A stretch of DNA of 64,000 nucleotides from an uncultured Bacteroidota bacterium (GTDB lineage: Bacteria; Bacteroidota; Bacteroidia; Chitinophagales; Chitinophagaceae), in assembly GCA_903829015.1 (NCBI GenBank), contig CAIKOJ010000063.1:1-64000 (forward strand), in the 5' to 3' direction. Positions 7,306 through 17,455 of this stretch are shown here, in pieces. The translations under genes and the position numbers were made by a program. The notes below the pieces were generated by a model that was not told the DNA's origin, searched no databases, and saw only the letters and a program-made list of their open reading frames with translations. Each line of letters begins with the position of its first letter. Position 1 is the first letter of the stretch.

Positions 7306-8595
7306 TTATTGCTTTATGAACTTCTGAACACTTGTTCCCGAAGCACCCTTCAGCATCAGTTGGTACACGCCTGGTGCGTATGCGCTGGTGTTGATAGCTG
7401 TGTTGCCGGTAGTTATGTTGCCATGGCCCATTTCTTGTCCTATGCTGTTTGTAATACTGTAAGATGCATACATGCCATTCTCAACCTGCAGTGTAAGCAC
7501 ATCGCCAGCCGGATTTGGATAGATCGCCGCTCCTTTTACTGAAGACTGAATAGCCACACCTGTAGTTGACGCCGACACTGTAACAGTTTTTGTAACAACA
7601 GCAGAACCTGCAGAATAAGAGATCACCGCTGTTCCTACAGCAACACCTGTAACAACGCCTGTACCTGCCACAACAGTTGCCACCGCTGGTGAACCACTAG
7701 ACCAAAGTCCGCCCGAAACGGCCTCTGTTAGAGTGATAGTACTGCCAACAGTTACCGTTGATGGGCCCATGATCATTGCCAGGCAGCCTCCCGGAGTAAT
7801 TATAACTGAGCCATTGCCCAGGTTATAACCTTGCGTATGAGTTATGTACGAAGTAAATGTAGCATCGCAGTACGATGATCCGCCACCGCCGCCGGAGAAA
7901 CTACCACCGCCGCCGCCATAATATCCGCCGCCGCCAGCACCTGCATAAGACGATGAATTTGAGGCACCACCTGTGCCTAAAGAACCCGCACTACCAAAGC
8001 CGCTCAAAACACCACCAACGCCACCGGCAGTTGCCGTGCCACCATGTCCTCCCTGAACACCGGTATTTGCATTAGAATAATAGCCGTTTTCACCCACCAC
8101 GTCGCCGCCGCCGCCGCCGCGCTCATAATTAAAAGTTGGTACCATGCCCAGACCGCCACCGCCGCCGCCGCCGGCTACTATAACTCTGTCTGCCATTGCT
8201 GTGCCACCTGTGCGTATATCTGTAGCACCACCACCGCTACCGCCATAATAAAAACCAGTGCTTCCGCCGCCATTATAGCCGCCAGCTACTCCCATTACAA
8301 AACCACCGTCTGTACCCCTGCCACCCACATAAATAGATAATACCTGACCCGGAGTTACTGCAAGGTTACACTCAACCCTACCACCGCGGCCGGCACTGTC
8401 CATCAAAGAACCGTTTATGGCATTCCCACCAGATGCTCCATTGGCATCGATACACAAATTTGTAATGCCGGATGGTACGGTATACGTCTGCACCGAGCCG
8501 GTATAATTGAAGGTAACCTGAGCTCCTGCAGTGAGGCTAGCTGCAATAATTGCTATGGCAGCCGCAATCGAAGAGATAGAGGAAATCTTTTTCAT
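7306..8595 (-). CDS. Glycine-rich secreted protein with Ig-like domain and T9SS sorting signal
   Basis: 429 residues. Signal peptide at 1-25, then a large domain (about 27-270) with repeated GGG and GGGGG runs, VTFNYTGSVQTYTVPSG at its start and DIRTGG in the middle, as in the glycine-rich domain family also present in ALK/LTK receptors. Residues 275-340 look like a bacterial Ig-like (Big_2) domain with LWSSGSPAVATV and GVVTGVAVGTAVI. The last 75 residues (AIYPNPAGDVLTL to KFIKQ) are a T9SS type A sorting domain, so export to the cell surface is expected. The poly-glycine runs come from GCC/GCA-rich trinucleotide tracts in the DNA. Ligand unknown. Confidence 0.85.
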   Translation of the reverse strand: MKKISSISSIAAAIAIIAASLTAGAQVTFNYTGSVQTYTVPSGITNLCIDANGASGGNAINGSLMDSAGRGGRVECNLAVTPGQVLSIYVGGRGTDGGFVMGVAGGYNGGGSTGFYYGGSGGGATDIRTGGTAMADRVIVAGGGGGGGLGMVPTFNYERGGGGGDVVGENGYYSNANTGVQGGHGGTATAGGVGGVLSGFGSAGSLGTGGASNSSSYAGAGGGGYYGGGGGSFSGGGGGSSYCDATFTSYITHTQGYNLGNGSVIITPGGCLAMIMGPSTVTVGSTITLTEAVSGGLWSSGSPAVATVVAGTGVVTGVAVGTAVISYSAGSAVVTKTVTVSASTTGVAIQSSVKGAAIYPNPAGDVLTLQVENGMYASYSITNSIGQEMGHGNITTGNTAINTSAYAPGVYQLMLKGASGTSVQKFIKQ

Positions 8596-8814
8596 GCTAA
8601 AATGATTTTAAAAATGAACAATAAAATATAAGGATATGGTTTACCAACCCTGGCAAACTAAAGACCCTTATCAAAAATATATATTACGTATCAGTAATCA
8701 AAATTTAAATTCATATATTTTTTAACATATGTAGAAATGGTAATCCGAAGTACGGTGCAGCAAACCATGAGATCAACTGAAACTAAATTGACTACCACCA
8801 AACATGAAATATAT

Positions 8815-8822
8815 TAACTTTG
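8815..8822 (+). promoter_or_regulatory. TAnnTTTG -7 element
   Basis: TAACTTTG, 47 bases before the ATG at 8870. Because it lies after an upstream in-frame ATG (8804), it argues that translation starts at 8870. Confidence 0.45.
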
Positions 8823-8869
8823 GCAGGTATTGTAGTCAAGGGGATATCAAACCAAACGGAGATCAGAGT

Positions 8870-9040
8870 ATGCGAAATTACCGCAAGTACATTTTTATAG
8901 GCTTTTTGATTTTTGTGTTTGTATGCACAATAGCCTTGCTGTTTACCTGGTGCGGACACCGCAGAGATGAAAACGATCATCAGCTATACTACAGGAACTC
9001 CTCAACAATCAATACTGATTCCATAACCGGTTTCGCTTAA
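8870..9040 (+). CDS. Small single-pass membrane protein
   Basis: 56 residues from 8870 (an upstream ATG at 8804 is disfavoured by the promoter element between them). Residues 7-27 form one hydrophobic helix (YIFIGFLIFVFVCTIALLF), preceded by basic residues, giving an N-in orientation, with a short polar tail rich in Asn, Asp and His. No family recognised. It is divergent from nothing nearby: the 877-residue membrane protein gene converges on it from the right. Confidence 0.45.
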   Translation: MRNYRKYIFIGFLIFVFVCTIALLFTWCGHRRDENDHQLYYRNSSTINTDSITGFA

Positions 9041-9084
9041 AGTTTACCCAAACTCATGAAGTACCGGCTGTTGAAGCTGCACAA

Positions 9085-11718
9085 CTAGTGGCACGAAATC
9101 ATCAGCTCTTTTACTACACCCGGAAAACTGTGTTCCTGTAAAAATGTCGAATCTGTTATTGTAAGCCCCCCCGTGCCTGCTTTTTCAATTTCAGGATAGT
9201 CGCGCACTATTGTAAAATAGCCATCACTGTTTTTCAGCGCACCGACACCTGTTGCCTGCCCGCATAATTTCCCGTTATTGAACACCGCCACCTGTCCGTT
9301 CACCACTTGTATCATCAGCAAGTTGTCGGTTCCGCATACCAGCTTAAATGGCACTTTGCCGGTCCATGCCGTACCATTTCCGTACGAGAATTGATACTGC
9401 GTAAGATCTTCACCGCTTTGTTTCATCAACACCCCGCAAAAAGGCGTTTTCTGCGACACGTTTGTAAACATGATGCTGTTCTTTTGCAGCATGGAAGAAT
9501 CAATATTCACAACTGCTTCAATGGTGTAGGAATTATTTAGTGGCCCATTCTTGTAGGTTGCCACATACCTGTTAAAAATACCCAAATCGCTGTAGAATAC
9601 TGTTGCGGCTGTATTCACCAATTTCCTCGGCACAAGGCTGCTGTCTGGCCTAAGTAGCAAGACCGAATGATCCGGCATTTCTTTTACCACCTTGGTGTAC
9701 TTTGCCAGATAATCTATCATAGAATCTTTCAGGTACCATTGCGGTAGCGGGTATATACCATCAAACAAGATTGGATACTTACACGTTCTGATAAAATCCA
9801 ACATCGCATGTAAGTCTTTCTTAAAAACAATCTCAGTAGTGCCATCTATATTCAGCGGATTATAATACCCCCCTGCAGCATAAAAATAGCTCTCATGCGT
9901 ACGTGCAGGAATGTACACTGTATCTCCCCTTCGCAGATTTTTCTCCATAAAATCAAAACGCTTCTTCAGGTAATTTTCTTTGCCCGGCTCTTTTGATGTA
10001 TAGTTATCCCATGAATAACCATGAATAGCTGGCAGATGGTACAACATGGTTAAGGCACCATCAAAAATGAAAAACAGGGAAATGCAGATTACAATGGTAC
10101 GCTCGTGCATCCATTCCTTTTTTTCACTCAACTGCGCCAGCAGCCTGTCTGCGAAAATACCCAGCAATATAACTGCCGGATAAAGAACTACGGTTATGTT
10201 GGTATCCCAGGAGCGACCCTGAAAATACGAGAACATACCTGTTCCTAAAATAAACAGAAACGCAATTATAGGCATATCAGTACGTTCAGATTTGCCCCAT
10301 TCCCATACGCACCAGATACCTGCAATAATATAGATGATCACCGGAATATTCCAAAAGTGCAGCGCACTCATAGGCAGCATAAAAAACCCTGCCAGATAAA
10401 ACAAGCCCTGATAGGAAAAAGCCTTCTGCACATCGGGCCACATTCCCGAATGTACTTTCGTGGCAATTGCGAAGAAGGACAAAACAAATACCAGTGACCC
10501 TATCATCCAAAGTACTACGGGTACACTCTGGATGAGCGCAGCACGAAAACGCTCTGTGCTGAAAAATGAGAATAACAACGCAATGAATACCGACCCGTAC
10601 AGTACGATTCCCGAATCCAGGTTCCATAGCACACTCACCGACGACAGCAACGCCAAAAAAGGCAATAGAATTCTCCTGATACCGGCCCCGGATGTAAAAA
10701 AGACACTGACCAGATAAAAGCAGATAGCCGGAAATAATATCCTCAGGGGCCAGTATTGGTAGTAAACCCTTGGGTTCTCATTAAACGGAATTCTGGTCAT
10801 CCAATACTGCCAATAAACGAGGCATAAAAATACGAGCAGTGCCAGCAAATTTGATTTGATTACTCTCCTGATACCAAGGTAGATGAACACAAATGACAAC
10901 GCATTCAGCAACCCCATTACGAAACCAAAATTCCCTATCGAGAAACCGATCATTCTGAACAGCGGCATCAGTATCCATGCATGCATACCATACTGGGTGT
11001 TAAAATCAACCAGTAGCGACTTACCTGCATATACCTGACTATAGGCATAAAACACAGCATTGGTCTCTGTGCGCAAGCCATTGTCCAGACGGAAAATATT
11101 GAACCGTGCGTAGAAAAACATATCGGCGACCACAAGGCCCACGATCGCGAAACTCAATAAATTGATCACCAATTTCGCCGCCGACCCCTGCTCCTTACTC
11201 TGGAAGAATATAAACAAGTACACGCATAGTGCATACAGCAGCAATACCGGAAACAATGCTCCGGCAGTTATGTTGGCAAGACTGTTATTGAAAAAATAGG
11301 CTGTTGTCTCCATCTCCATGTTCTCCAGTTTTTGTGGAAAAAGAGCCAGAAAAAACAACAGAAATGCAACTACACCTGAAACATTGATGCCTCTTGCCAA
11401 CGAAGGACTATCGTCAAAATAGCCCTCTGAACGGCTGATATATTTGTAGGGGAAATAAATAAAGAAGGGCAGTAAGATCAACGAAAGCTGGTATTGCAGT
11501 CTTTCAACCGGCTCAGGCGCAAACCAACTTGACGGATAAAATGAAAGATCAGCTACCTGCTTCAGAACAGCATCTACATTGGGATGGTATACAGAATATA
11601 TAATGAAGTTCAGTACATACAGCAGTAACGTACTCACTGCCAACGTAAGTAATCCTACTGACATTTTCGATCTAAACTTATCAATGTCAATTCGCTTGCT
11701 GATTGTTTCTTTTTTCAA
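9085..11718 (-). CDS. Large multi-pass membrane protein, GT-C-like, with a lectin-like C-terminal region
   Basis: 877 residues read from a TTG at 11718; the next in-frame ATG is at 11664, but the longer start keeps a basic N-terminus before the first membrane helix. About 13 hydrophobic segments fill residues 20-560. The layout resembles GT-C glycosyltransferases or the membrane proteins that accompany them, but no clear DD or ED motif was pinned down. Residues 700-870 look like a beta-sandwich of concanavalin/LamG type (SYTIEAVVNIDSS, LLMIQVVNGQVAVFNNGKLCG, GGLTITDSTF). The combination suggests an envelope glycan function. No operon partner; 270 bases of non-coding DNA precede it. Confidence 0.6.
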   Translation of the reverse strand: MKKETISKRIDIDKFRSKMSVGLLTLAVSTLLLYVLNFIIYSVYHPNVDAVLKQVADLSFYPSSWFAPEPVERLQYQLSLILLPFFIYFPYKYISRSEGYFDDSPSLARGINVSGVVAFLLFFLALFPQKLENMEMETTAYFFNNSLANITAGALFPVLLLYALCVYLFIFFQSKEQGSAAKLVINLLSFAIVGLVVADMFFYARFNIFRLDNGLRTETNAVFYAYSQVYAGKSLLVDFNTQYGMHAWILMPLFRMIGFSIGNFGFVMGLLNALSFVFIYLGIRRVIKSNLLALLVFLCLVYWQYWMTRIPFNENPRVYYQYWPLRILFPAICFYLVSVFFTSGAGIRRILLPFLALLSSVSVLWNLDSGIVLYGSVFIALLFSFFSTERFRAALIQSVPVVLWMIGSLVFVLSFFAIATKVHSGMWPDVQKAFSYQGLFYLAGFFMLPMSALHFWNIPVIIYIIAGIWCVWEWGKSERTDMPIIAFLFILGTGMFSYFQGRSWDTNITVVLYPAVILLGIFADRLLAQLSEKKEWMHERTIVICISLFFIFDGALTMLYHLPAIHGYSWDNYTSKEPGKENYLKKRFDFMEKNLRRGDTVYIPARTHESYFYAAGGYYNPLNIDGTTEIVFKKDLHAMLDFIRTCKYPILFDGIYPLPQWYLKDSMIDYLAKYTKVVKEMPDHSVLLLRPDSSLVPRKLVNTAATVFYSDLGIFNRYVATYKNGPLNNSYTIEAVVNIDSSMLQKNSIMFTNVSQKTPFCGVLMKQSGEDLTQYQFSYGNGTAWTGKVPFKLVCGTDNLLMIQVVNGQVAVFNNGKLCGQATGVGALKNSDGYFTIVRDYPEIEKAGTGGLTITDSTFLQEHSFPGVVKELMISCH

Positions 11719-11987
11719 AATAGAGTGCTAAGATTTGGTAAACAGGAAATATGATCACACTAATTTATAATAATTTGATCTGCTTTTCCAAAACGCTGAT
11801 TGATTTATTACTCTATTAATCTGGCGAGTGCGTAAATAGTCAAGGGCAATTACCCGGAATGAAAATGAACGACTATAACTTAAAATGAAGTTCCAGCTAA
11901 GACCGCAAGTGCCTTGTTTGATATAATGCTATGGAGGTATGCATGGAATCGCACAAACTGAATTCAAAAAAAAACTACAAACCTAGC

Positions 11988-12521
11988 CTACTTCATCCCC
12001 TTCATGCATTGCACATAGTGCATAATGGCGTTGCCATATTCGGGGGTGATTGCTTTTTCGAAGCCGGCAAGTGTGAAACGCGTGATACGCTTGGTACTGA
12101 ATTCCTTTATACTGGGTTCAGTCAGATTGAAAAATACGATCCGTATCGCCTGCATTTTATCGCTGGTCACATCATGGCTCAGCTTAATGGTGTCGTCTGT
12201 CCACTTTGATTTATCTTCAAATTCCACCATCAGTTTCCATTCCTCTTTCTCTTCCTGCACGCCTTCAGCCGACTTTGCGTACATACCTTCAAGCTCGCCA
12301 ACAATCTGAAAGGTCATTAAAAACATATCAGATTCATAATCGGGATCCAGGTTCAGCGATCTGGTTAATCTGATATTGGTTACCTCCTGCGCATCTGCCG
12401 GTGAAGAATAGTCTACGATTTTTTTGTCCGGCGACACATCTTTCTTTATCTGTTTGCAGTAATCCTGAGCATTTGCAAACGAAACAGCGGTAAAAGCCAA
12501 TAAAAAAAACAAACCCTTCAT
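11988..12521 (-). CDS. Secreted protein of unknown function
   Basis: 177 residues. Signal peptide at residues 1-18 (MKGLFFLLAFTAVSFANA) followed by QDYCKQIKKDV. The mature part is strand-rich, with EKEEWKLMVEFEDKSKWTDD and VFFNLTEPSIKEFSTKRITRF, and ends with NAIMHYVQCMKG. Two cysteines, near the start and end, could pair. The family is not recognised. It is divergent from the antiporter gene with only about 100 bases between the two starts, so the two promoters probably share this gap. Confidence 0.6.
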   Translation of the reverse strand: MKGLFFLLAFTAVSFANAQDYCKQIKKDVSPDKKIVDYSSPADAQEVTNIRLTRSLNLDPDYESDMFLMTFQIVGELEGMYAKSAEGVQEEKEEWKLMVEFEDKSKWTDDTIKLSHDVTSDKMQAIRIVFFNLTEPSIKEFSTKRITRFTLAGFEKAITPEYGNAIMHYVQCMKGMK

Positions 12522-12629
12522 GTTATTGATTTTTAGTAACCAGATAATACAATATAAATGTACGTAATTAAATTAAGTGATGATAGCGTTTTAACAATCC
12601 AGCATGTGCTAATCAAAAAATACCATCAA

Positions 12630-14054
12630 ATGTTTATTTTGCACGCTCAAACAACGGTCTTGAAGCGCAAAATACTTCCATTAATATACTTTAGCAGCAT
12701 TGGCCTGCTTATTTGGGTGATGTGGTGCGTATTCAATACAGGCAGAATGCTTGAAAAAGGAACAGCAACCCAATCGCTACCCGCGCAGAAACAATTGATA
12801 GCCGAGATAGCAGATTCATTCAGCCATCCGCTTGCCATATTTATTTTGCAGCTTACCCTTATTATCACTGTGTCTCAGCTATGCGGTTATCTGTTCAAAA
12901 AAATAGGGCAACCTGCTGTGATGGGCGAGATTGCCGCAGGTATTTTCCTTGGGCCGTCGCTGATGGGGTCGCTGCTACCAAAATTCAGCGCATTCGTGTT
13001 TCCCGCAGCTTCTCTGGGCAACCTGCAAATGCTTAGCCAGATCGGTCTTATCCTGTTTATGTTTGTAATTGGTATGGAGCTCGACACCAAAACACTGAAG
13101 CAAAAAGCAGGGTCTGCCATCTTTATCAGCTATATGAGCATCGTTATACCGTTCGTTCTCGGCATTGGATTGTCGTGGCTGTTGTATGCAGACAATGCGC
13201 CGCAGGGCATTCCTTTCTACGCATTTTCTCTTTTCACGGGTATTGCACTGAGTATTACCGCGTTCCCTGTTCTGGCACGCATCATCAGAGAACGAAATCT
13301 CTCCAATACCCGCCTCGGACTCATAGCCATCACTGCAGCTGCTGCCGGCGATGTAGCTGCATGGTGCATACTTGCTTTTATCGTTGCCATCGTTAAAGCC
13401 GGATCGATCAACTCATCGCTGTACACAATCATAGCTGCAATAGTTTATGTAGTCATCATGATCATGGCCGTTAAGCCGATGCTCAAAAAACTCGCCGGAC
13501 TGAACGGCGACCAGGGCACGATGAAGCGAACGTCTATGGCTATCATATTTGTTGTGCTGCTGGTAAGCAGCTATTGCTGCGAAGTGATCGGCATCCATGC
13601 GCTCTTCGGCGCATTTCTTGCCGGGGTTATCATGCCTTCCGAATGGAATTTCCGCAAATTGCTGATCGACAAAATTGAAGATGTAGCCCTTGTGCTGCTG
13701 TTGCCGCTATTTTTTGTTTTTACCGGATTGCGTACCCAGATAGGATTGATCAGCGAACCCTCGCAATGGGTTACCTGCGCCCTTATTATTTCGGTAGCTG
13801 TAACAGGTAAATTTGCCGGTAGCGCGATTGCCGCCCGTATCACCGGCGAAACAGTAAAAACCAGCCTCTCTATAGGCGCACTGATGAATACACGGGGATT
13901 GGTGGAACTGGTGGTATTAAACATAGGTTACGACCTTAAGATCATTACCCCTCAAATGTTTGCAATGATGGTGATCATGGCACTGTTTACCACGCTCATG
14001 ACCAATCCGTCGCTAAATCTAATCAACAGGATCTTTAAAGAACAAGACAGTTAA
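12630..14054 (+). CDS. Cation:proton antiporter, CPA2 (KefB/NapA-like) membrane domain
   Basis: Membrane antiporter of the Na+/H+ exchanger superfamily with about 12-13 helices and no C-terminal RCK/TrkA domain. Recognisable CPA2 segments are QPAVMGEIAAGIFLGPSL, LFMFVIGMELD, SITAFPVLARI and GALMNTRGLVELVVLNIG. The start is uncertain: ATGs exist at 12558 and 12630, and a TTTATTTTG stretch at 12632 that resembles a promoter would favour a TTG at 12660, which gives a natural MKRKILPL N-terminus. The ion (Na+ or K+) cannot be told. The gene ends four bases before the convergent DUF5686 gene. Confidence 0.85.
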   Translation: MFILHAQTTVLKRKILPLIYFSSIGLLIWVMWCVFNTGRMLEKGTATQSLPAQKQLIAEIADSFSHPLAIFILQLTLIITVSQLCGYLFKKIGQPAVMGEIAAGIFLGPSLMGSLLPKFSAFVFPAASLGNLQMLSQIGLILFMFVIGMELDTKTLKQKAGSAIFISYMSIVIPFVLGIGLSWLLYADNAPQGIPFYAFSLFTGIALSITAFPVLARIIRERNLSNTRLGLIAITAAAAGDVAAWCILAFIVAIVKAGSINSSLYTIIAAIVYVVIMIMAVKPMLKKLAGLNGDQGTMKRTSMAIIFVVLLVSSYCCEVIGIHALFGAFLAGVIMPSEWNFRKLLIDKIEDVALVLLLPLFFVFTGLRTQIGLISEPSQWVTCALIISVAVTGKFAGSAIAARITGETVKTSLSIGALMNTRGLVELVVLNIGYDLKIITPQMFAMMVIMALFTTLMTNPSLNLINRIFKEQDS

Positions 14055-14057
14055 GTA

Positions 14058-16607
14058 CTACCACTCCCCGTGAAGTGGATACTTTTTGGTTGTTTGGGTA
14101 AACGACAGATTAATGGATGCCCTCACTCCTGAATTGTGCCCCATACGGCTATCCCACGACTGCACAAAGTCAACCCTGACTACCCTAGCCAGTTTATACC
14201 CCATATTGTCGACCCCTGCAAATGCCTCGGTGTAATAATTATTATCATTGGCATAAAACGCATTACCGCCCAGCAAAAAGAACCACCTCAGTTGCCTGAA
14301 AATTGGTATTTTATTACTCAGCATACCACGCATATGATACTCCAGATGCGCCTCGCCATACAACTGCTCTTTGTTACTGAAATCATAGAATGGTGCCATC
14401 TGAAAACTCTCCAGATAGGGTGCGGCAACCCCTATGCCACGGTTGCCATACAGGTGCATCAGATCCGGCACCGACACGTATTTACTGTTTAGAAAACCGC
14501 CCACCGCAATGTTATAACTCAGATTGCCCAACAGGCGTAATTTCAATTCATCTTTTATCGAAAAACGCAACTTGTCGTAATCACTCACACTGTTGGCAAT
14601 ACCCGGAATACCCTTTTTATACGTAAGGGTAAATACAGGCCAATTGCTGCCGCTGGCGGCTTTACGATCCGGCAGAATCAAATAACTGTAACCGGGCTGA
14701 TAAGAAACTACTGCCTCCACCAATGCCGCATCGTTTTGTTGCCATGCCGTTGCCTGGCTTGTGAGGTACAATGGCGCATTTGCTTTAAAACCTTCTTTGC
14801 CTCCATCTATAAAACTGTATGTAGTTGTATTCTCCAAAGGCAGCCGCTGCTGGTAAGATGCCCTCAGGTGCCACCGCAAACCAGTGCCGTGGTTGTGTGC
14901 CAGATAAAACGCACCTTCCCAGCGCTCATAGATTTTAAGATCATTCTCTCGATAGAAAAGTGCCGAGTACGAGTTCAGCCATTCAGATACCGGATTCTCG
15001 CTGTTGTACTGAAAAACATACTTACCGCCCTCCAGTCCTAAGGCCCACGTCCGGCTTAGGAACGCCTTGTCTTGAAGTACATAATACAGTCGACCTATTG
15101 CATTGAGGTGTTCATTTGCGAATCCATACCGAACCGCCAGATCGCCATGTAAATTCTTACCAGTGTCTAACAGATGACGCCAGTGAAGCTTGGGTGCCAC
15201 GTTGAATCCCTCAACGGTATTATAATTCACCATATTGTCAGGACCAAGCAACAACTGGTTTATAGAAAATTTATTCTTGTATTTTTTGGTATTGTAGGTA
15301 TAGCCACTGGTCAGCAGTGCCAGAGGCTTTAGTTTGTTCTCCTTGCGCCGTGCAGAATCAAGGTAACCCGGGGTTGAATATCGCTTACTAAGGCTGTCTT
15401 TTGCTATGAAATTATCTCGCTCGTCCTTTTGCAATGGGATAGGCCGGGCAACATTCCAATAACTGCTATCCTTTTTAGTTGCCTGCTTATCATACTGGCT
15501 GATGACCTTGTTTGCAAATACGCTATCAGGTATTGTCTGATTTACCTTCTGCCCATTGTACACCGAAACAAATGAGCCGGTCATGTCAAACACAAATATC
15601 TTCAGTGCGAAATACATAACCTGACTTTTTATTACCCAGCTTCCTTTTTCAAACGGCAGATACAACTGGTCGATGGTAAGCGTATCTACCATATCTATGC
15701 CCGATTGTTTTACCAATGTCATGTTTAGGCTATGGATGGCCCACTCATCATCTACAATGTAAATAGTGCCGTTGAAGCATGGCTCATAAAGGCGTTTCTG
15801 TGTAACACCAATTTTGTAGATCGTATGCCCACCTTCATTAAACTGCCCCTGCAGTTTGTACTTGTAGTAAAAAAGGGCATTCTCACTTACAGGAGATATA
15901 AATCCGCGCGAATCCTTGCCCATTACGTTCACATTATTTTCGTAAAACGTGATCACAGGCGGAAACTGCGAGAATCCTAGCCCACTAGCGTTGCCACTTT
16001 CATGTACTGAATGTATCACCGTCTTGCTTTTGTCGCCAGTGCTGTAGTAATCCGCGTTTTCTTCTGCAAGGTATAAAACGCCTTTACCACTGCTGTCCAC
16101 AGCGTCGGTTTCATCGAGTACTTCCTTGCCCAAAAATTTCTTTGGCATCTGGCGTGAGCGGATCACCCCTTTAAAGTAAATACCTGTTTGAAAAGATTTG
16201 ATCTGGTCCAGGTGGAATTTCCTTTTTTTGATCGCATTCCTAATGATCTCATAGGCAGGATCCTCGGCATTCGAATGCACCACAACCTCTTTCATTTCGA
16301 GGCTCATATCTTTGAGCACAAAATTATGCTCTATGGTTTCGCTCCCGGTGATAGTGGCATTAAATGCGCTCTGTTTATAACCTACGTACTGGCAAACCAC
16401 CTTATACAAACCGGGCTGCACAACCAATTCGTAATAACCATCGCCATTGGCGTTTGTGCCTGTGGTAGTTCCTTCCAGATAAATTGTGGCATAAGGCAGG
16501 CTGCGCCCTTGCTCGTCAGTAACCTTGCCTTTAAAAACCCCGGCAAAAACCCCGGTGTGCAAAAGGCTGCACAAAAATAAAAGAGAAAAACAGCGGCATA
16601 CCTTCAT
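14058..16607 (-). CDS. DUF5686 outer-membrane protein with carboxypeptidase-like regulatory domain
   Basis: 849 residues from the ATG at 16607. An upstream ATG at 16631 overlaps the promoter element at 16629-16636, so the later start, which places the signal peptide (KVCRCFSLLFLCSLL) at the N-terminus, is preferred. After the signal come a CarboxypepD_reg-like beta-sandwich (about 25-110, with GKVTDEQGRSLPYATIYLEG) and the long DUF5686 region, strand-rich and ending in alternating segments like an outer-membrane barrel (FVQSWDSRMGHNSGV). Such proteins are widespread in Bacteroidota; their function is unknown. It lies 35 bases downstream of the deoxynucleoside kinase gene on the same strand but has its own promoter. 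Confidence 0.85.
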   Translation of the reverse strand: MKVCRCFSLLFLCSLLHTGVFAGVFKGKVTDEQGRSLPYATIYLEGTTTGTNANGDGYYELVVQPGLYKVVCQYVGYKQSAFNATITGSETIEHNFVLKDMSLEMKEVVVHSNAEDPAYEIIRNAIKKRKFHLDQIKSFQTGIYFKGVIRSRQMPKKFLGKEVLDETDAVDSSGKGVLYLAEENADYYSTGDKSKTVIHSVHESGNASGLGFSQFPPVITFYENNVNVMGKDSRGFISPVSENALFYYKYKLQGQFNEGGHTIYKIGVTQKRLYEPCFNGTIYIVDDEWAIHSLNMTLVKQSGIDMVDTLTIDQLYLPFEKGSWVIKSQVMYFALKIFVFDMTGSFVSVYNGQKVNQTIPDSVFANKVISQYDKQATKKDSSYWNVARPIPLQKDERDNFIAKDSLSKRYSTPGYLDSARRKENKLKPLALLTSGYTYNTKKYKNKFSINQLLLGPDNMVNYNTVEGFNVAPKLHWRHLLDTGKNLHGDLAVRYGFANEHLNAIGRLYYVLQDKAFLSRTWALGLEGGKYVFQYNSENPVSEWLNSYSALFYRENDLKIYERWEGAFYLAHNHGTGLRWHLRASYQQRLPLENTTTYSFIDGGKEGFKANAPLYLTSQATAWQQNDAALVEAVVSYQPGYSYLILPDRKAASGSNWPVFTLTYKKGIPGIANSVSDYDKLRFSIKDELKLRLLGNLSYNIAVGGFLNSKYVSVPDLMHLYGNRGIGVAAPYLESFQMAPFYDFSNKEQLYGEAHLEYHMRGMLSNKIPIFRQLRWFFLLGGNAFYANDNNYYTEAFAGVDNMGYKLARVVRVDFVQSWDSRMGHNSGVRASINLSFTQTTKKYPLHGEW

Positions 16608-16628
16608 AGGATTTCGGATATCTCCGTT

Positions 16629-16636
16629 CAAAAATA
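16629..16636 (-). promoter_or_regulatory. TAnnTTTG -7 element, DUF5686 gene
   Basis: Reads TATTTTTG on the minus strand and ends 21 bases before the ATG at 16607. It lies between the kinase gene and the DUF5686 gene and decides the start of the latter. Confidence 0.5.
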
Positions 16637-16642
16637 GAATTG

Positions 16643-17287
16643 CTACTTTTTACTGAACAGACCGTGCAACTGGGCGTCAATTTTACGCACCACATCAGCC
16701 AGGTCTTCTTCTTTATCAGCAAAATTGCAGTTGTCAACATCAATGATCAGCAGCGGACCATCGGTATACTTATCTATCCATTTATTGTAAAAACCATTCA
16801 GCCTTTTCAGATAATCAAGCCTGATATTCTCCTCATACTCCCTGCCACGTTTTTGTATCTGATCTACCAGCGCAGGTATCGATGCTCTTAAATAGATAAG
16901 CAGATCTGGCGGCTGAATCAGTGCCTTGAGGTTTTGGAAAAATGAAGTATAGTTTTCGAAATCGCGCTTGGTCATCAGCCCCATATCAAACAGGTTGGGC
17001 GCAAAAATATAAGCATCTTCATAGATAGTACGATCCTGTATCACGGTTTCATTCCCAGTACGAATGTCGATCAGGTTTTTGATACGCGTGTTCAGAAAGT
17101 ATATCTGCAGATTGAACGCCCACCTTGGCATGTCTTCATAAAAATCCACCAGATACGGATTGTGCTCAATATCTTCAAAATGTGGCTGCCATTTATAGTG
17201 TTTCGCGAGCATTCCGGCCAGAGTTGTCTTACCGGAGCCTATGTTACCCGCAATGGCTATGTGTTTTGTAGTAATTTTTGGAGGCAT
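16643..17287 (-). CDS. Deoxynucleoside kinase
   Basis: 214 residues, phosphorylates deoxynucleosides for nucleotide salvage in the cytoplasm. The Walker A motif is GNIGSGKT at residues 14-21, the DR motif of the family is VIQDRTIYED with Asp85-Arg86, and a basic lid region KRGREYEENI lies near residue 147. Length fits the bacterial dGK/dAK-type family. The substrate base cannot be fixed from sequence alone. The start gives the P-loop the usual distance from the N-terminus. Around 190 bases of non-coding DNA separate it from trpS upstream. Confidence 0.85.
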   Translation of the reverse strand: MPPKITTKHIAIAGNIGSGKTTLAGMLAKHYKWQPHFEDIEHNPYLVDFYEDMPRWAFNLQIYFLNTRIKNLIDIRTGNETVIQDRTIYEDAYIFAPNLFDMGLMTKRDFENYTSFFQNLKALIQPPDLLIYLRASIPALVDQIQKRGREYEENIRLDYLKRLNGFYNKWIDKYTDGPLLIIDVDNCNFADKEEDLADVVRKIDAQLHGLFSKK

Positions 17288-17455
17288 GTTAATGAATGTT
17301 GCAGCAACACAATATAGGAACCAATTTCAACAAATTAAAATTGCTGGTCAAAAACCGGCATTTTCCCATTATAAGCTTATCGTTTTCTAGATTAAAGTCA
17401 ACTTCGGATACCCTTGCTGTATTGATGTACAAAAGCTGAATTTATATTCAAAAGC

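Noticed and set aside
8101-8175. Trinucleotide GCC tracts as a possible microsatellite or phase-variable repeat
   Set aside because: The tracts code for in-frame Gly runs of a known glycine-rich domain; triplet changes would not shift the frame, so phase variation is unlikely.
7875-8340. Plus-strand ORFs rich in His and Arg or in Ala across the glycine-rich gene
   Set aside because: They are antisense products of the GGC/GCC-rich poly-glycine tracts in the T9SS protein gene.
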